Source of the DNA: Crocinitomicaceae bacterium
Lineage (GTDB): Bacteria; Bacteroidota; Bacteroidia; Flavobacteriales_D; Crocinitomicaceae
Reading direction: 5' to 3'
Assembly (NCBI GenBank): GCA_024643365.1
Contig: JAHENC010000023.1
Span: 1 to 46,735, forward strand
Length of the DNA stretch: 46,735 bases
Notes under the pieces: generated by a model
The model's input: only the letters and a program-made list of their open reading frames with translations
Told to the model about the DNA's origin: nothing
Database searches by the model: none
Program-made: the position numbers and the translations under genes
Shown: positions 23,699 to 32,237 of the stretch, piece after piece
How positions within the stretch are numbered: the first letter of the stretch is position 1
Layout: the number at the start of each line of letters is the position of its first letter

Positions 23699-25714
23699 TT
23701 GGAAAAAAACGGAACTTTCGACTACATTTTCATTGGGGCAGGTGCGTCAGCAACCCTATTGTTACGTAGTATGGAGTCCCGCGGATTGTTGACCAATAAG
23801 AAAATAGCGGTCATAGATGCGGATGAAAAATCCATCAACGATAAAACGTATTGTTTTTGGACATCAACAGATGACAGCATTTCCAAGAAATGCCAACATC
23901 TTTTCTCCCAAACTTGGTCTAAAATAAGTGTGAATCGACAAGAACCTGAGACACTTGAAAATTCTCGTTATGTATACATTTCAAGTATTGCCTTGTATGA
24001 GGAATGTCGTAGAATCGTAGAGCAACATCAATTGGTTCGTGTTCATAGTTCGGTTTCCAGCATTGCAAGGACAGAAAATACTGTTCAAGTTATAACCGAA
24101 AACGGAGAATTTCATGCCGAAATAATTTTTGACAGTCGTCCACCAGCATTCGCCTTGCCCGAAAAAAACGAAGCGATGTTATGGCAAACATTTATTGGAT
24201 ACGTCATTTCTCCAAGTGAATCCTATGAACAGTCAGATTGTGTCGATTTAATGTATTTTGATATTCCGCAGGATGGCTTCACACAGTTTATGTATGTCCT
24301 CCCTTTGCCCAACAATCGATTTCTTGTGGAAGTCACACGTTTTGGCATCGAACCAATCACATCGGATCAAGCAGAGCCAATCTTAGATGAATACATCCAA
24401 AAACGATTTGGAGCATATACAGTGGTAGAAACAGAAAAAGGCACAATTCCGATGTCCACTTCTAAAATTGTACATGAAAAAATGAAGGGGGTCATTCCAA
24501 TTGGCGGAAGATCTGGAGCCATTAAGCCAAGCACTGGTTACGCATTCAAAAAAATGTTTGAAGGAGCTGAACAAATGGCTAATCAGTTGCTGAACAAAAA
24601 GGAAATCACCCCTTTGAAGTTAGAGCCGAAACGATTTCAATTCTATGATCGCTTATTGCTTCTAATTCTTTTACATCGCCCGATTTTAGGCAAACAAATT
24701 TTCACGATTCTCTTTAAAAGAAACAACGTATTCTCCGTATTTCGCTTCCTAGAAGGTAAAACAAGCATTTTTCAGGACATTCGAATATTTTTGACACTTC
24801 CTTTTCGTCCGTTTTTGCGTGTGCTAAGAACAGAAGTTAGTGTTTCGTTTAAAGGACTTATTGCTCCATTTAGTATTTTATGCCTAGCTGTTACATTGTT
24901 ATTGATTCAGACATATTTCGCATCTTATTCTTTTTACGTTCAACTCATCCTTTTTTCAACTGGATTTCTAGCTGTCGGACTTCCTCATGGAGCTGTGGAT
25001 CATTTACTAGAGAGCGGAGTAGATGTGAAGGGTATGAAAATCAGTTTTATCATGAAGTATCTCGGAGTGTCGTTCATCTTTCTCCTACTTTGGATTCTTT
25101 CCGCTGATAGTGCATTGCTCTTCTTCTTAGCTTACTCTATTTGGCATTTTGGACAGTGTGATTTTCAGGAGTGGATTCCAGAAAGGTCAAATACCGTGAA
25201 AAACATTCTTTGGGGGACTTTATTATTTGGCATTCTATTAATAGGACATCAAGAGGAAACGAATCGTATTCTTTCGGCTCTACATACCTTTGAATTTCCG
25301 TTCACAGATGAACTAGCTGTCCTAATTACTCAAATGTTATTAGTGTTTTCATTCGTTTGGAGCGTCGTTGAGCGAAAGGCTTCTTTTTTCTTAACGGTTT
25401 GTTTATTGTATGTTGGCTGTCAGCTTCCTTTATTAAGTGCTTTTAGTTTGTACTTTATTGGTCAGCATAGTTTAAATGGATGGCGACATCTGAAAATTGG
25501 TTTGAAAACAAATAATCAAACTTTGTACTTAAAATCATTGCCATTTAATCTAGGTGCGATTGGATTATTAGTCGTTACTTACTGGTTATCAGAAAATTAT
25601 TTTCAATTTATTTCTCCGGTTGAAATGGCTTCGATATTTTTTGTTTTCCTTTCCTGCATTAGCTTTCCGCACATCATTTGGATGCATAAATTTTATCAAA
25701 AACCAGATTGTTGA
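23699..25714 (+). CDS. crtY-blh: Fusion of lycopene beta-cyclase (CrtY) and beta-carotene 15,15'-dioxygenase (Blh)
   Basis: 671 residues, start TTG at 23699 (no in-frame ATG; an in-frame stop at 23675 rules out a longer product). Residues 1-about 385 are a CrtY flavoprotein: 'FIGAGASAT' (11-19, dinucleotide fold), 'YCFW' (51-54), 'MYVLPLP' (198-204), 'VEVTRF' (210-215), 'GTIPM' and 'GGRSGAIKPSTGYAF' (269-283). After a short linker (about 375-390) comes a membrane domain with about seven helices (about 388-665) that is Blh: histidines in 'GLPHGAVDH' (H430, H435), 'WHFGQ' (H483), 'GQHSLNGWRH' (H590, H597) and 'SFPHIIWMHKFY' (H658, H663) are candidate iron ligands. The protein should cyclise lycopene to beta-carotene and cleave that to two retinals, next to the rhodopsin gene that needs them. 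No Met or stop separates the halves, so the fusion is real in this sequence. Confidence 0.92.
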   Translation: MEKNGTFDYIFIGAGASATLLLRSMESRGLLTNKKIAVIDADEKSINDKTYCFWTSTDDSISKKCQHLFSQTWSKISVNRQEPETLENSRYVYISSIALYEECRRIVEQHQLVRVHSSVSSIARTENTVQVITENGEFHAEIIFDSRPPAFALPEKNEAMLWQTFIGYVISPSESYEQSDCVDLMYFDIPQDGFTQFMYVLPLPNNRFLVEVTRFGIEPITSDQAEPILDEYIQKRFGAYTVVETEKGTIPMSTSKIVHEKMKGVIPIGGRSGAIKPSTGYAFKKMFEGAEQMANQLLNKKEITPLKLEPKRFQFYDRLLLLILLHRPILGKQIFTILFKRNNVFSVFRFLEGKTSIFQDIRIFLTLPFRPFLRVLRTEVSVSFKGLIAPFSILCLAVTLLLIQTYFASYSFYVQLILFSTGFLAVGLPHGAVDHLLESGVDVKGMKISFIMKYLGVSFIFLLLWILSADSALLFFLAYSIWHFGQCDFQEWIPERSNTVKNILWGTLLFGILLIGHQEETNRILSALHTFEFPFTDELAVLITQMLLVFSFVWSVVERKASFFLTVCLLYVGCQLPLLSAFSLYFIGQHSLNGWRHLKIGLKTNNQTLYLKSLPFNLGAIGLLVVTYWLSENYFQFISPVEMASIFFVFLSCISFPHIIWMHKFYQKPDC

Positions 25715-25722
25715 ACTTATTT

Positions 25723-25750
25723 TACTATAATTTAAACAAAAATTATAGTA
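25723..25750. repeat. 11-bp inverted repeat between crtY-blh and the rhodopsin gene
   Basis: TACTATAATTT / AAATTATAGTA with a six-base loop, 8 bp after the crtY-blh stop. The stem is entirely AT-rich and no T run follows, so it is a weak terminator or an operator. It sits about 93 bp before the rhodopsin start. Confidence 0.5.
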
Positions 25751-25842
25751 TATTGTTATTCAATAAGTTGGAGTTCCAGCCAGCTGTTGAAAATGGAGTA
25801 ACCGAAAATCCTTAAGAGTAGGAAAACCTAAAACTATTAACT

Positions 25843-26559
25843 ATGGAACATTTAAAGATTGCAAGTGATAATTACGTAGCGTTTACGTTTTTTATCGGAA
25901 CAATGGCTATGATGGCCGCATCAGTATTTTTCTTTTTTGAGTTAAATAACACGCCTCAAAAATGGAGAACATCGGTATTGGTTTCTGGACTAATTACCTT
26001 CATTGCAGCAGTACATTACTACTACATGAGAGGGTATAACCTAGAGACAGGAGATTCACCAACATTCTTCCGTTATGTTGACTGGATCTTGACAGTTCCA
26101 TTAATGTGTGTTGAGTTTTATTTGATTACCAAAAAAGCAGGTGCTAAAATCAGCTTACTTTGGAAATTGATTTTTGCTTCATTAGTAATGCTTGTTACCG
26201 GATATTTCGGAGAAACAATCGACAGAGGAAACAGCGTAATGTGGGGTGTTCTTTCAGGAGCAGCTTACTTCTACATCGCTTACCTAGTTTGGTTCGGAGA
26301 AGTATCTAAATTAGCACAATCAGCTGGACCACAAGTTGCAAAAGCAACTAAAATCCTTGCTTGGTTCGTATTAGTTGGATGGGCAATTTATCCATTAGGG
26401 TATATTCTTGGAACTCCAGGTGGATTGTTCGGAATCAAATTGGTTTCTGATCCAGAAGCTGCAGTTAAAGCAATGGATATCGTTTACAATATCGCTGATG
26501 CGATTAACAAAATTGGATTCGGTTTGGTTATTTATGCATTAAGCAGAAAAGAAGACTAA
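25843..26559 (+). CDS. Proton-pumping rhodopsin (proteorhodopsin type)
   Basis: 238 residues, seven helices. Retinal Lys is K223 in 'NKIGFG'. Helix C reads 'RYVDWILTVPLM': the counterion/acceptor D80, T84 and donor E91 give the D-T-E set of outward proton pumps, and R77 and H58 (helix B) are in place. The tuning site is M88, usual for green-absorbing Bacteroidota forms. Aligned by eye with green proteorhodopsin helix E, G135 falls where proteorhodopsins have a bulky residue, so a carotenoid antenna could fit. It is preceded by crtY-blh, which would supply retinal, and followed by a strong terminator. It pumps protons across the inner membrane in light; this is inferred from motifs, not measured. 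Confidence 0.96.
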   Translation: MEHLKIASDNYVAFTFFIGTMAMMAASVFFFFELNNTPQKWRTSVLVSGLITFIAAVHYYYMRGYNLETGDSPTFFRYVDWILTVPLMCVEFYLITKKAGAKISLLWKLIFASLVMLVTGYFGETIDRGNSVMWGVLSGAAYFYIAYLVWFGEVSKLAQSAGPQVAKATKILAWFVLVGWAIYPLGYILGTPGGLFGIKLVSDPEAAVKAMDIVYNIADAINKIGFGLVIYALSRKED

Positions 26560-26580
26560 ATAAATCTACTCGATTAAGGA

Positions 26581-26613
26581 AAGGGCAAAAACGAAAAAGT
26601 TTTTGCCCTTTTT
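26581..26613 (+). terminator. Rho-independent terminator after the rhodopsin gene
   Basis: A 12-bp perfect stem AAGGGCAAAAAC/GTTTTTGCCCTT with loop GAAAAA and a following T run. It isolates the rhodopsin transcript from yjdM downstream. Confidence 0.88.
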
Positions 26614-26679
26614 CTTTATACAACAAGTTCGTATTGTCACTTGAATTGTCCGTAACGTTAATCTCAACACATAAAATAC

Positions 26680-26687
26680 TACCTTTG
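26680..26687 (+). promoter_or_regulatory. -7 element TACCTTTG before yjdM
   Basis: Perfect TAnnTTTG, 17 bases before ATG 26705. No TTG occurs at the usual spacing upstream, so the -33 half is weak. Confidence 0.5.
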
Positions 26688-26704
26688 TTTGAAATACATC
26701 AACT

Positions 26705-27049
26705 ATGTCAGAAGAATTAAAAGAATGTCCATCGTGCGAATCACCGTACGGATACGCAACCGGAGATAATCAATATACATGTCCAGAATGTTCATTTGAA
26801 TGGACTGCTGAACAAGCACCAAGTTCTTCCGATGAATTAATTGTGATGGATTGCAATGGTGTTCAATTACAAACGGGGGATTCAGTTGTTGTCATCAAAG
26901 ACTTACCTGTGAAAGGAATGCCAAAATCTATAAAGTCAGGAACCAAAGTAAAGAACATTCGATTGACGTTTGGTGATCATAACATTGACTGCAAAATCGA
27001 TGGATTCGGAGCAATGGGATTGAAATCAGAGTTTGTCAAAAAAGCGTAA
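26705..27049 (+). CDS. yjdM: YjdM/PhnA-type zinc-ribbon protein
   Basis: 114 residues. An N-terminal zinc ribbon with two CxxC pairs ('CPSC' at 8-11, 'CPEC' at about 26-29) precedes the family's C-terminal SH3-like domain ('[20 protein letters not shown]', '[24 protein letters not shown]'). Named from the phosphonate region of E. coli, where no catalytic role is proven. It lies between the rhodopsin terminator and the photolyase operon and has its own promoter. Confidence 0.88.
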   Translation: MSEELKECPSCESPYGYATGDNQYTCPECSFEWTAEQAPSSSDELIVMDCNGVQLQTGDSVVVIKDLPVKGMPKSIKSGTKVKNIRLTFGDHNIDCKIDGFGAMGLKSEFVKKA

Positions 27050-27140
27050 TTCTCGTTTTTATTCTTTAGCTTTTCCAAAATAAGCCTAAACAAAAAGGCC
27101 TCATTCGTGTTTTAAAACTACACTTTTAGCTCACGAACTA

Positions 27141-27410
27141 ATGGAACAAGTCGACATCGATCGCATTATCGAAATGGCCTGGGAAGACCGGACGCCGTTT
27201 GAAGCAATATTTGTGCAATTCGGACAAACTGAAACGCAGGTTATTGCCTTGATGCGTAAGGAATTAAAGCGCAGTAGCTTTATTCTTTGGCGTGACCGGG
27301 TGAATAGTGGGGTCAGTTTAAAACATGCCAAAAAACGCAATCCAGAAATTCAACGATTTAAATGTTCTCGTCAAACAGGAATTTCGATGAACAAAATCAG
27401 TAAGCGCTGA
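27141..27410 (+). CDS. DUF2805/TIGR03643 small protein
   Basis: 89 residues with the family pattern 'RIIEMAWEDRTPFEAI', 'QFGQTETQVIALMRKEL', 'SSFILWRDRV' and 'KHAKKRNPEIQRFKCSRQTG'. The fold looks HTH-like and the C-terminus is very basic. Genes of this family sit next to photolyase or cryptochrome genes in many marine bacteria. The last base of its stop is the first base of the next gene's ATG (27410), so they are co-translated. Function unknown; DNA binding is an inference from charge and helices. Confidence 0.85.
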   Translation: MEQVDIDRIIEMAWEDRTPFEAIFVQFGQTETQVIALMRKELKRSSFILWRDRVNSGVSLKHAKKRNPEIQRFKCSRQTGISMNKISKR

Positions 27411-28513
27411 TGAATTTTCCGATAGCATATTCCGACATTCTTCAGCGAATTCAGAACCTTGACCCAATTCGTTACGGTGAAACAAGAAATTACCTTACTG
27501 GTGATGTCAGTTATTTGTCTCCCTATATTTCTCGAGGAGTCATCAGTACGAAGTTGGTTTTGGAAACGATGATGGCAAAAGGCTTTCAACTCGAAGAAAT
27601 AGAAAGTTTAGCGAAAGAATTATGTTGGAGAGATTACTTCCAACGTGTGGCACAAGTAAAAGAAGTAAAGGAAGACCTAAAATTTCCACAACGTGATGTA
27701 CTTCACGATGAAATTCCAAGTAGTGTTCTAAACGCGGAAACAGGAATTCAAGGAATTGATCATGCGATTAGAGAATTGTATGCACACGGATACATGCACA
27801 ATCATGCGCGAATGTATACGGCATCCATCGTTTGTAATGTTGCTAAATCTCGATGGAACCTTCCGTCGAAATGGATGTATTACCATTTATTAGATGGTGA
27901 TTTTGCGAGTAACGCTTGCAGTTGGCAGTGGGTCGCAGGTTCGAATAGTAGTAAGAAATACTATGCCAATCAAGAGAACATCAATCGATATATGTCCACC
28001 CAACAGCATGGTACTTTTATGGATCGAAGCTACGAGTCTTTTGAGTCGATGTCAGTACCGAAAGAATTGTCCAAGACAGAGGTTACCTTTTTCCAAGTGA
28101 AACTTCCATCCCAGAGCACGTTGAACGTGAACACCAATCTTCCTACCTACTTGTATACGTATTACAATATGGACCCGATGTGGCATCAAGGTATTGACGG
28201 AAACCGTATTTTATTGCTGGAACCTTCGTTTTTTGAACAGTTTCCCGTTAGTGATAAATGCATGGATTTCTTACTGAATTTGTGTGAGAATATTCCTGGA
28301 ATTCAAGTTTATGTCGGTTCTTTTGATGAACTAGTGACAGAGTACGGACTATCAAACTGCGTGTTCAAGGAACATCCATTAACAAAACATTTTCAAGGAA
28401 TTTCTGAACCAAGGGATTGGATTTGTCCTGAAGTAACTGGATATTATCCTTCCTTTTTTGCCTATTGGAAACAAGTTAAAAAGCAATTAACCAGTAATCT
28501 GACTACTGTATGA
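27410..28513 (+). CDS. Photolyase FAD-domain protein with C-terminal extra domain
   Basis: 367 residues. There is no N-terminal photolyase antenna domain; residues 1-about 200 are already the FAD-binding helical domain: 'YLSPYISRGVIS' (35-46), 'ELCWRDYF' (70-77), 'GYMHNHARMYTAS' (127-139) and 'DGDFASNACSWQWVAGS' (162-178), which includes the FAD-near tryptophans of the WxW motif. Residues about 265-360 form an unexpected alpha/beta-looking domain ('NRILLLEPSFFEQF', 'PGIQVYVGSFDEL') that resembles an antenna-type Rossmann half. The order is thus opposite to a normal photolyase. It overlaps both neighbours by 1-4 bases, in an operon with a flavin reductase. DNA repair or light sensing is inferred; activity is unknown. 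Confidence 0.85.
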   Translation: MNFPIAYSDILQRIQNLDPIRYGETRNYLTGDVSYLSPYISRGVISTKLVLETMMAKGFQLEEIESLAKELCWRDYFQRVAQVKEVKEDLKFPQRDVLHDEIPSSVLNAETGIQGIDHAIRELYAHGYMHNHARMYTASIVCNVAKSRWNLPSKWMYYHLLDGDFASNACSWQWVAGSNSSKKYYANQENINRYMSTQQHGTFMDRSYESFESMSVPKELSKTEVTFFQVKLPSQSTLNVNTNLPTYLYTYYNMDPMWHQGIDGNRILLLEPSFFEQFPVSDKCMDFLLNLCENIPGIQVYVGSFDELVTEYGLSNCVFKEHPLTKHFQGISEPRDWICPEVTGYYPSFFAYWKQVKKQLTSNLTTV

Positions 28514-29139
28514 TCATAGATAGTGAAATTCTTCAAGCACAAGAAAGTCGTTACCGCGCAACGTTCATTAACTCTTTGGCTGGTGTGAAACAGGCTTTTT
28601 TGATTGGTAGTAAATCTTCCGCTGGACATTCAAACTTAGCGATTTTTAATTCCCTTATTCACATTGGTGCAAATCCACCCTTGTGGGGATTCATTTGTCG
28701 TCCGGATACGGTGAAACGGGACACGCTTGAAAATATTTTGGAGACAGGTGAGTACTCCTTTAATTTTGTCAGGCATACAGATTCAGAGAAAGCACATCAA
28801 ACGTCAGCAAAATACGCATTAGAAGAGTCTGAATTTGCTGCAGTTGGATTCAACGAACAATGCTATGAAGGATTTTCAGCTCCATTTGTTTCCGAGGCTC
28901 CAATTAAAATAGGAATGAAGTTCGAGGAGAAGATAGACATCGCTATTAACGGAACGATACTCGTGATTGGAAGTATTTCCTTTATCGATATCGATGAAAA
29001 ACTTATCGCTCCAGATGGATTTGTTGATTTAGATCAGGCAGCACTTCTTCATTGTTCGGGATTAGATGCTTATTTTGAAACACGTCTCATTCATCGTTTA
29101 TCTTATGCTAAAACAGATAAATGGCCGAGCAAATTATAG
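28510..29139 (+). CDS. Flavin reductase-like FMN-binding protein
   Basis: 209 residues of the flavin reductase domain: '[14 protein letters not shown]', '[19 protein letters not shown]', '[18 protein letters not shown]' and a dimer-like C-terminal half. It resembles NAD(P)H:FMN oxidoreductases of the short type and could reduce the flavins of the flanking photolyase-like proteins, since it lies between two of them with 4-bp (start) and 19-bp (end) overlaps. That role is an inference from position. Confidence 0.88.
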   Translation: MIIDSEILQAQESRYRATFINSLAGVKQAFLIGSKSSAGHSNLAIFNSLIHIGANPPLWGFICRPDTVKRDTLENILETGEYSFNFVRHTDSEKAHQTSAKYALEESEFAAVGFNEQCYEGFSAPFVSEAPIKIGMKFEEKIDIAINGTILVIGSISFIDIDEKLIAPDGFVDLDQAALLHCSGLDAYFETRLIHRLSYAKTDKWPSKL

Positions 29140-30602
29140 AAAAACAAGAAATTGTTGTTGTTTGGTTTAAGCGTGATTTGCGATTTACAGATCACGAGGC
29201 TTTGTACCAAGCACAAAAGCAAGCTCTACCGATTTTATTGTTGTACTGTTTTGAACCTTCGGTTATGGATTACCATGATAGCGATGTTCGACACTGGCGC
29301 TTTGTTTACCAGTCTTTACGGGAAATGAATGAGAAACTTCAGGAATTGAATGCACAGCTTTACCTTTTCCATTCGGAAGTACTCCCTGTTTTTAGTGAAT
29401 TGCAAAAAAAATACACCATTCGCACGGTTTTTTCGCATATGGAAGTCGGAAATAAGCTGACATTCGACCGCGACAAAGCAGTTAAAGTTTTCTGTCGTGA
29501 GCAGGACATCAACTGGAACGAGTATACGCATAATGCTGTTCAACGCGGGGGAAATTCTCGCTTGAATTGGGAAAAAAGATGGAAGTCCATTATGGAAAAA
29601 GAACCATTTTTGGTTTCTGAAACCGATTGGAACATCCTTTCTATTCCCGAATCGAAGTATAAGCAATTAAAAGGAGCTCCATTGTCTGAAGACATCACTA
29701 CCGATCATACGAGCTTTCAACCCGGCGGAGAATCCTATGCTTGGAAATACTTGGATAGTTTTTTGAAAAAACGAGGTGTCAATTATGCCAATCACATATC
29801 TAAACCGGCATTGAGTAGAAAGAGTTGCAGCCGTATTTCTCCGTATTTGAGTTATGGAAATATCAGCATGCGCATGGTTTACCAATATACGATGCAGCAT
29901 TACAAGACATCGACGCATAAACGTGCGTTGACACAGTTTATTTCGCGTTTACATTGGCACTGTCATTTTATTCAAAAGTTCGAAGATGAATGCCGCATCG
30001 AATTTGAACCTTTCAATAAGGCCTATCTGGGAGTAGTGAAACCGAAGAATGACGTTTATTTGGATGCTTGGCATTCGGCGAAAACGGGCATTCCCTTGAT
30101 AGATGCTTGTTTGCGTTGTTTGATGGAAACGGGATACATCAATTTTCGCATGCGTGCCATGTTGGTCTCGTTTTATGTCTTCAATTTAAAACAAGATTGG
30201 CGCGAACTTCATTTTCTTGCGCGACTCTTTTTGGATTACGAACCAGGAATACATTACCCCCAAATTCAAATGCAAGCTGGACTTACCGGTATCAATATTA
30301 TTCGCATTTACAATCCCATTAAAAATTCTAAAAAACATGATCCCGAAGGGGAATTCATCCGAAAATGGGTGCCTGAATTGGCGGAAATACCGATTGAATT
30401 TATCCATGAACCTTGGTTGCTTAGTGAGATGGAACAGACACTTTATTCGTTTAGAATAGGAACAGACTATCCTGCACCAATTGTTGACTTGGAAGAAACC
30501 CAACGAAGTTCAAGTGAAGAGGTGTGGTCCTTCCGAAAGGAATTATCTGTGAAAACGGATGCCAAACGCATTGTAAAAAAACACGTCAATCCGCGCAAAT
30601 GA
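29121..30602 (+). CDS. Photolyase/cryptochrome family protein with non-canonical flavin pocket
   Basis: 493 residues. The N-terminal antenna domain begins '[17 protein letters not shown]' (12-28). The FAD domain has '[12 protein letters not shown]' (238-249), 'SRLHWHCHF' (275-283), '[18 protein letters not shown]' (322-339) and '[22 protein letters not shown]' in pieces (395-416). In E. coli photolyase the segment before the last motif is ANNGGWQWAAST, with the FAD-near Trp382; here it is '[17 protein letters not shown]', so that Trp is Ile382, the second Trp is Met384 and the Asn near flavin N5 is His378. W360 of the electron chain is kept. It is a recognisable but poorly characterised branch; CPD repair cannot be assumed. 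Start ATG 29121 overlaps the flavin reductase by 19 bases. Confidence 0.92.
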   Translation: MAEQIIEKQEIVVVWFKRDLRFTDHEALYQAQKQALPILLLYCFEPSVMDYHDSDVRHWRFVYQSLREMNEKLQELNAQLYLFHSEVLPVFSELQKKYTIRTVFSHMEVGNKLTFDRDKAVKVFCREQDINWNEYTHNAVQRGGNSRLNWEKRWKSIMEKEPFLVSETDWNILSIPESKYKQLKGAPLSEDITTDHTSFQPGGESYAWKYLDSFLKKRGVNYANHISKPALSRKSCSRISPYLSYGNISMRMVYQYTMQHYKTSTHKRALTQFISRLHWHCHFIQKFEDECRIEFEPFNKAYLGVVKPKNDVYLDAWHSAKTGIPLIDACLRCLMETGYINFRMRAMLVSFYVFNLKQDWRELHFLARLFLDYEPGIHYPQIQMQAGLTGINIIRIYNPIKNSKKHDPEGEFIRKWVPELAEIPIEFIHEPWLLSEMEQTLYSFRIGTDYPAPIVDLEETQRSSSEEVWSFRKELSVKTDAKRIVKKHVNPRK

Positions 30603-30742
30603 AACAACGAAAAAAGAGCGACTTACCGGAGAAAATCTGCCTAACTTGTCAGCGTCCATTTACTTGGAGAAAGAAATGGGAGAAAGTTTGGGATGAAGTA
30701 AAATACTGCAGTGATAAATGTCGAATGAATAAATTGAAGTGA
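30599..30742 (+). CDS. DUF2256 zinc-finger-like small protein
   Basis: 47 residues from ATG 30599. It is basic, with two cysteine pairs typical of DUF2256: '[20 protein letters not shown]' and 'CSDKCR'. DUF2256 proteins are frequent neighbours of photolyase-related genes. It overlaps the photolyase-type gene (ATGA) and the next start (TGATG) by a few bases. A zinc-binding nucleic-acid role is plausible. Confidence 0.88.
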   Translation: MKQRKKSDLPEKICLTCQRPFTWRKKWEKVWDEVKYCSDKCRMNKLK

Positions 30743-32226
30743 TGAAAAGTATTGGCTTAATTTTCCCGCATCAACTTTTTGAAGAAAATACCTTACTCCA
30801 TCAGAGTGAAGTGTTCTATTTGATCGAAGAACACCTGTATTTTCGTCAATACCCTTTCCACAAACGAAAAATTGCTTTCCATAGAAGTTCTATGAAGCAC
30901 TATGAATCGTGGTTGTTAGCGCAAGGAAAGAAGGTAAAATACGTATCCAGCACAGAAGAAAATTCGGATATTCGTTTACTGATACCGTATTTAAAGTCCC
31001 AAGGTATTTCAGAAATCGCATATGTTGATACCACAGATTTCTTGCTGCAAAAGCGCATTGCACAGGCATGTCACACCGAGGGAATTCAGGCAACGAAATT
31101 CGTAAGTCCGATGTTCTTGAATGACATGGAAACCCTCACTTCGAACTACGGAGCCAAAAAGAAATTATTTCAAGCAGATTTCTACAAACAGCAACGGATT
31201 CAACGGGGTATATTAGTGGATGCGAATCAATTACCAATGGGTGGAAAATGGTCCTTCGATGAGGAGAATCGTTCGAAATTTCCAAAGAAAGGGATTGTCC
31301 CGGAATTGAATTCCCCACGATTAGATGAACACGACCTTGAAGCCATTTCCTATACAGAAAGCCATTTTCCATCAAATCCGGGAAAACCTGAAGGAAGGAT
31401 TCATTATCCGACAACATTTCAAGGTGCAAAAGATTGGTTACAGCGCTTTTTTGAGGAACGATTTGCCGATTTCGGCACCTACGAGGATGCCATCGTGAAG
31501 GATGAATTGGTTTTACATCACAGCGTGTTGACACCGATGTTAAATGTTGGACTTTTGACTCCTCAGTTTGTTCTAGATGAAGCGTTGGATTTTGCATCCA
31601 AGAATAATGTTCCTATGAATTCGTTAGAAGGATTTGTGCGTCAAATAATGGGATGGCGAGAATTCATTCGCATGGTCTATGAACTAAAAGGAGTAGAAGA
31701 ACGCACACGAAATTACTGGGAATTCAAACGAAAAATCCCAGCGTCGTTTTGGAATGGGACAACTGGAATTCCACCCATCGACGATACGATTCAAAAAATC
31801 CTTGAAACCGGTTATTGCCACCACATAGAGCGCTTAATGGTACTTGGAAACTTCATGTTGTTGTGTGAATTTGATCCCGATGAGGTTTACGAATGGTTCA
31901 TGGTGTTTTTCATTGATGCGTATGATTGGGTGATGGTTCCGAATGTCTATGGCATGACGCAATTCGCCGATGGCGGATTGATGTCCACCAAACCCTACAT
32001 CAGTGGCAGCAATTATTTAATGAAAATGGGTAATTTCGAAAAAGGAGCTTGGCAAGCCACTTGGGATGGACTTTTTTGGCATTTCATGGACAAACAACGA
32101 AACTTCTTTTTATCGAATCCACGTTTGGGTATGTTGATTCATATGTTTGATAAAATGCCTGTGGAAAAACGTGAAGTACATTTGACCAATGCACAAAACT
32201 ATTTTGCATCCTTGGATGTCAATTAA
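30742..32226 (+). CDS. Deoxyribodipyrimidine photolyase-related protein (PhrB/DPRP type) lacking Fe-S cysteines
   Basis: 494 residues from ATG 30742 (its A is the last base of the previous gene's TGA). The family is clear: 'GLIFPHQLF', 'YPTTFQGAKDWLQRFFEERF', 'GFVRQIMGWREFIRMVYEL', 'HHIERLMVLGNFMLL', 'DPDEVYEWFMVFFIDAYDWV' and 'GMTQFADGGLMSTKPYISGS'. Iron-sulfur bacterial photolyases have one Cys before the 'HHIxRLM' helix and three more after the 'TKPY' helix; here the corresponding sites ('TGIPPIDDT' and 'YLMKMGNFEKGAWQATWDG') contain none of the four, and the second loop is shortened. FAD-binding (6-4) photolyase or a sensor role is possible. Last member but one of the operon. Confidence 0.92.
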   Translation: MKSIGLIFPHQLFEENTLLHQSEVFYLIEEHLYFRQYPFHKRKIAFHRSSMKHYESWLLAQGKKVKYVSSTEENSDIRLLIPYLKSQGISEIAYVDTTDFLLQKRIAQACHTEGIQATKFVSPMFLNDMETLTSNYGAKKKLFQADFYKQQRIQRGILVDANQLPMGGKWSFDEENRSKFPKKGIVPELNSPRLDEHDLEAISYTESHFPSNPGKPEGRIHYPTTFQGAKDWLQRFFEERFADFGTYEDAIVKDELVLHHSVLTPMLNVGLLTPQFVLDEALDFASKNNVPMNSLEGFVRQIMGWREFIRMVYELKGVEERTRNYWEFKRKIPASFWNGTTGIPPIDDTIQKILETGYCHHIERLMVLGNFMLLCEFDPDEVYEWFMVFFIDAYDWVMVPNVYGMTQFADGGLMSTKPYISGSNYLMKMGNFEKGAWQATWDGLFWHFMDKQRNFFLSNPRLGMLIHMFDKMPVEKREVHLTNAQNYFASLDVN

Positions 32227-32237
32227 AACGAATAACC

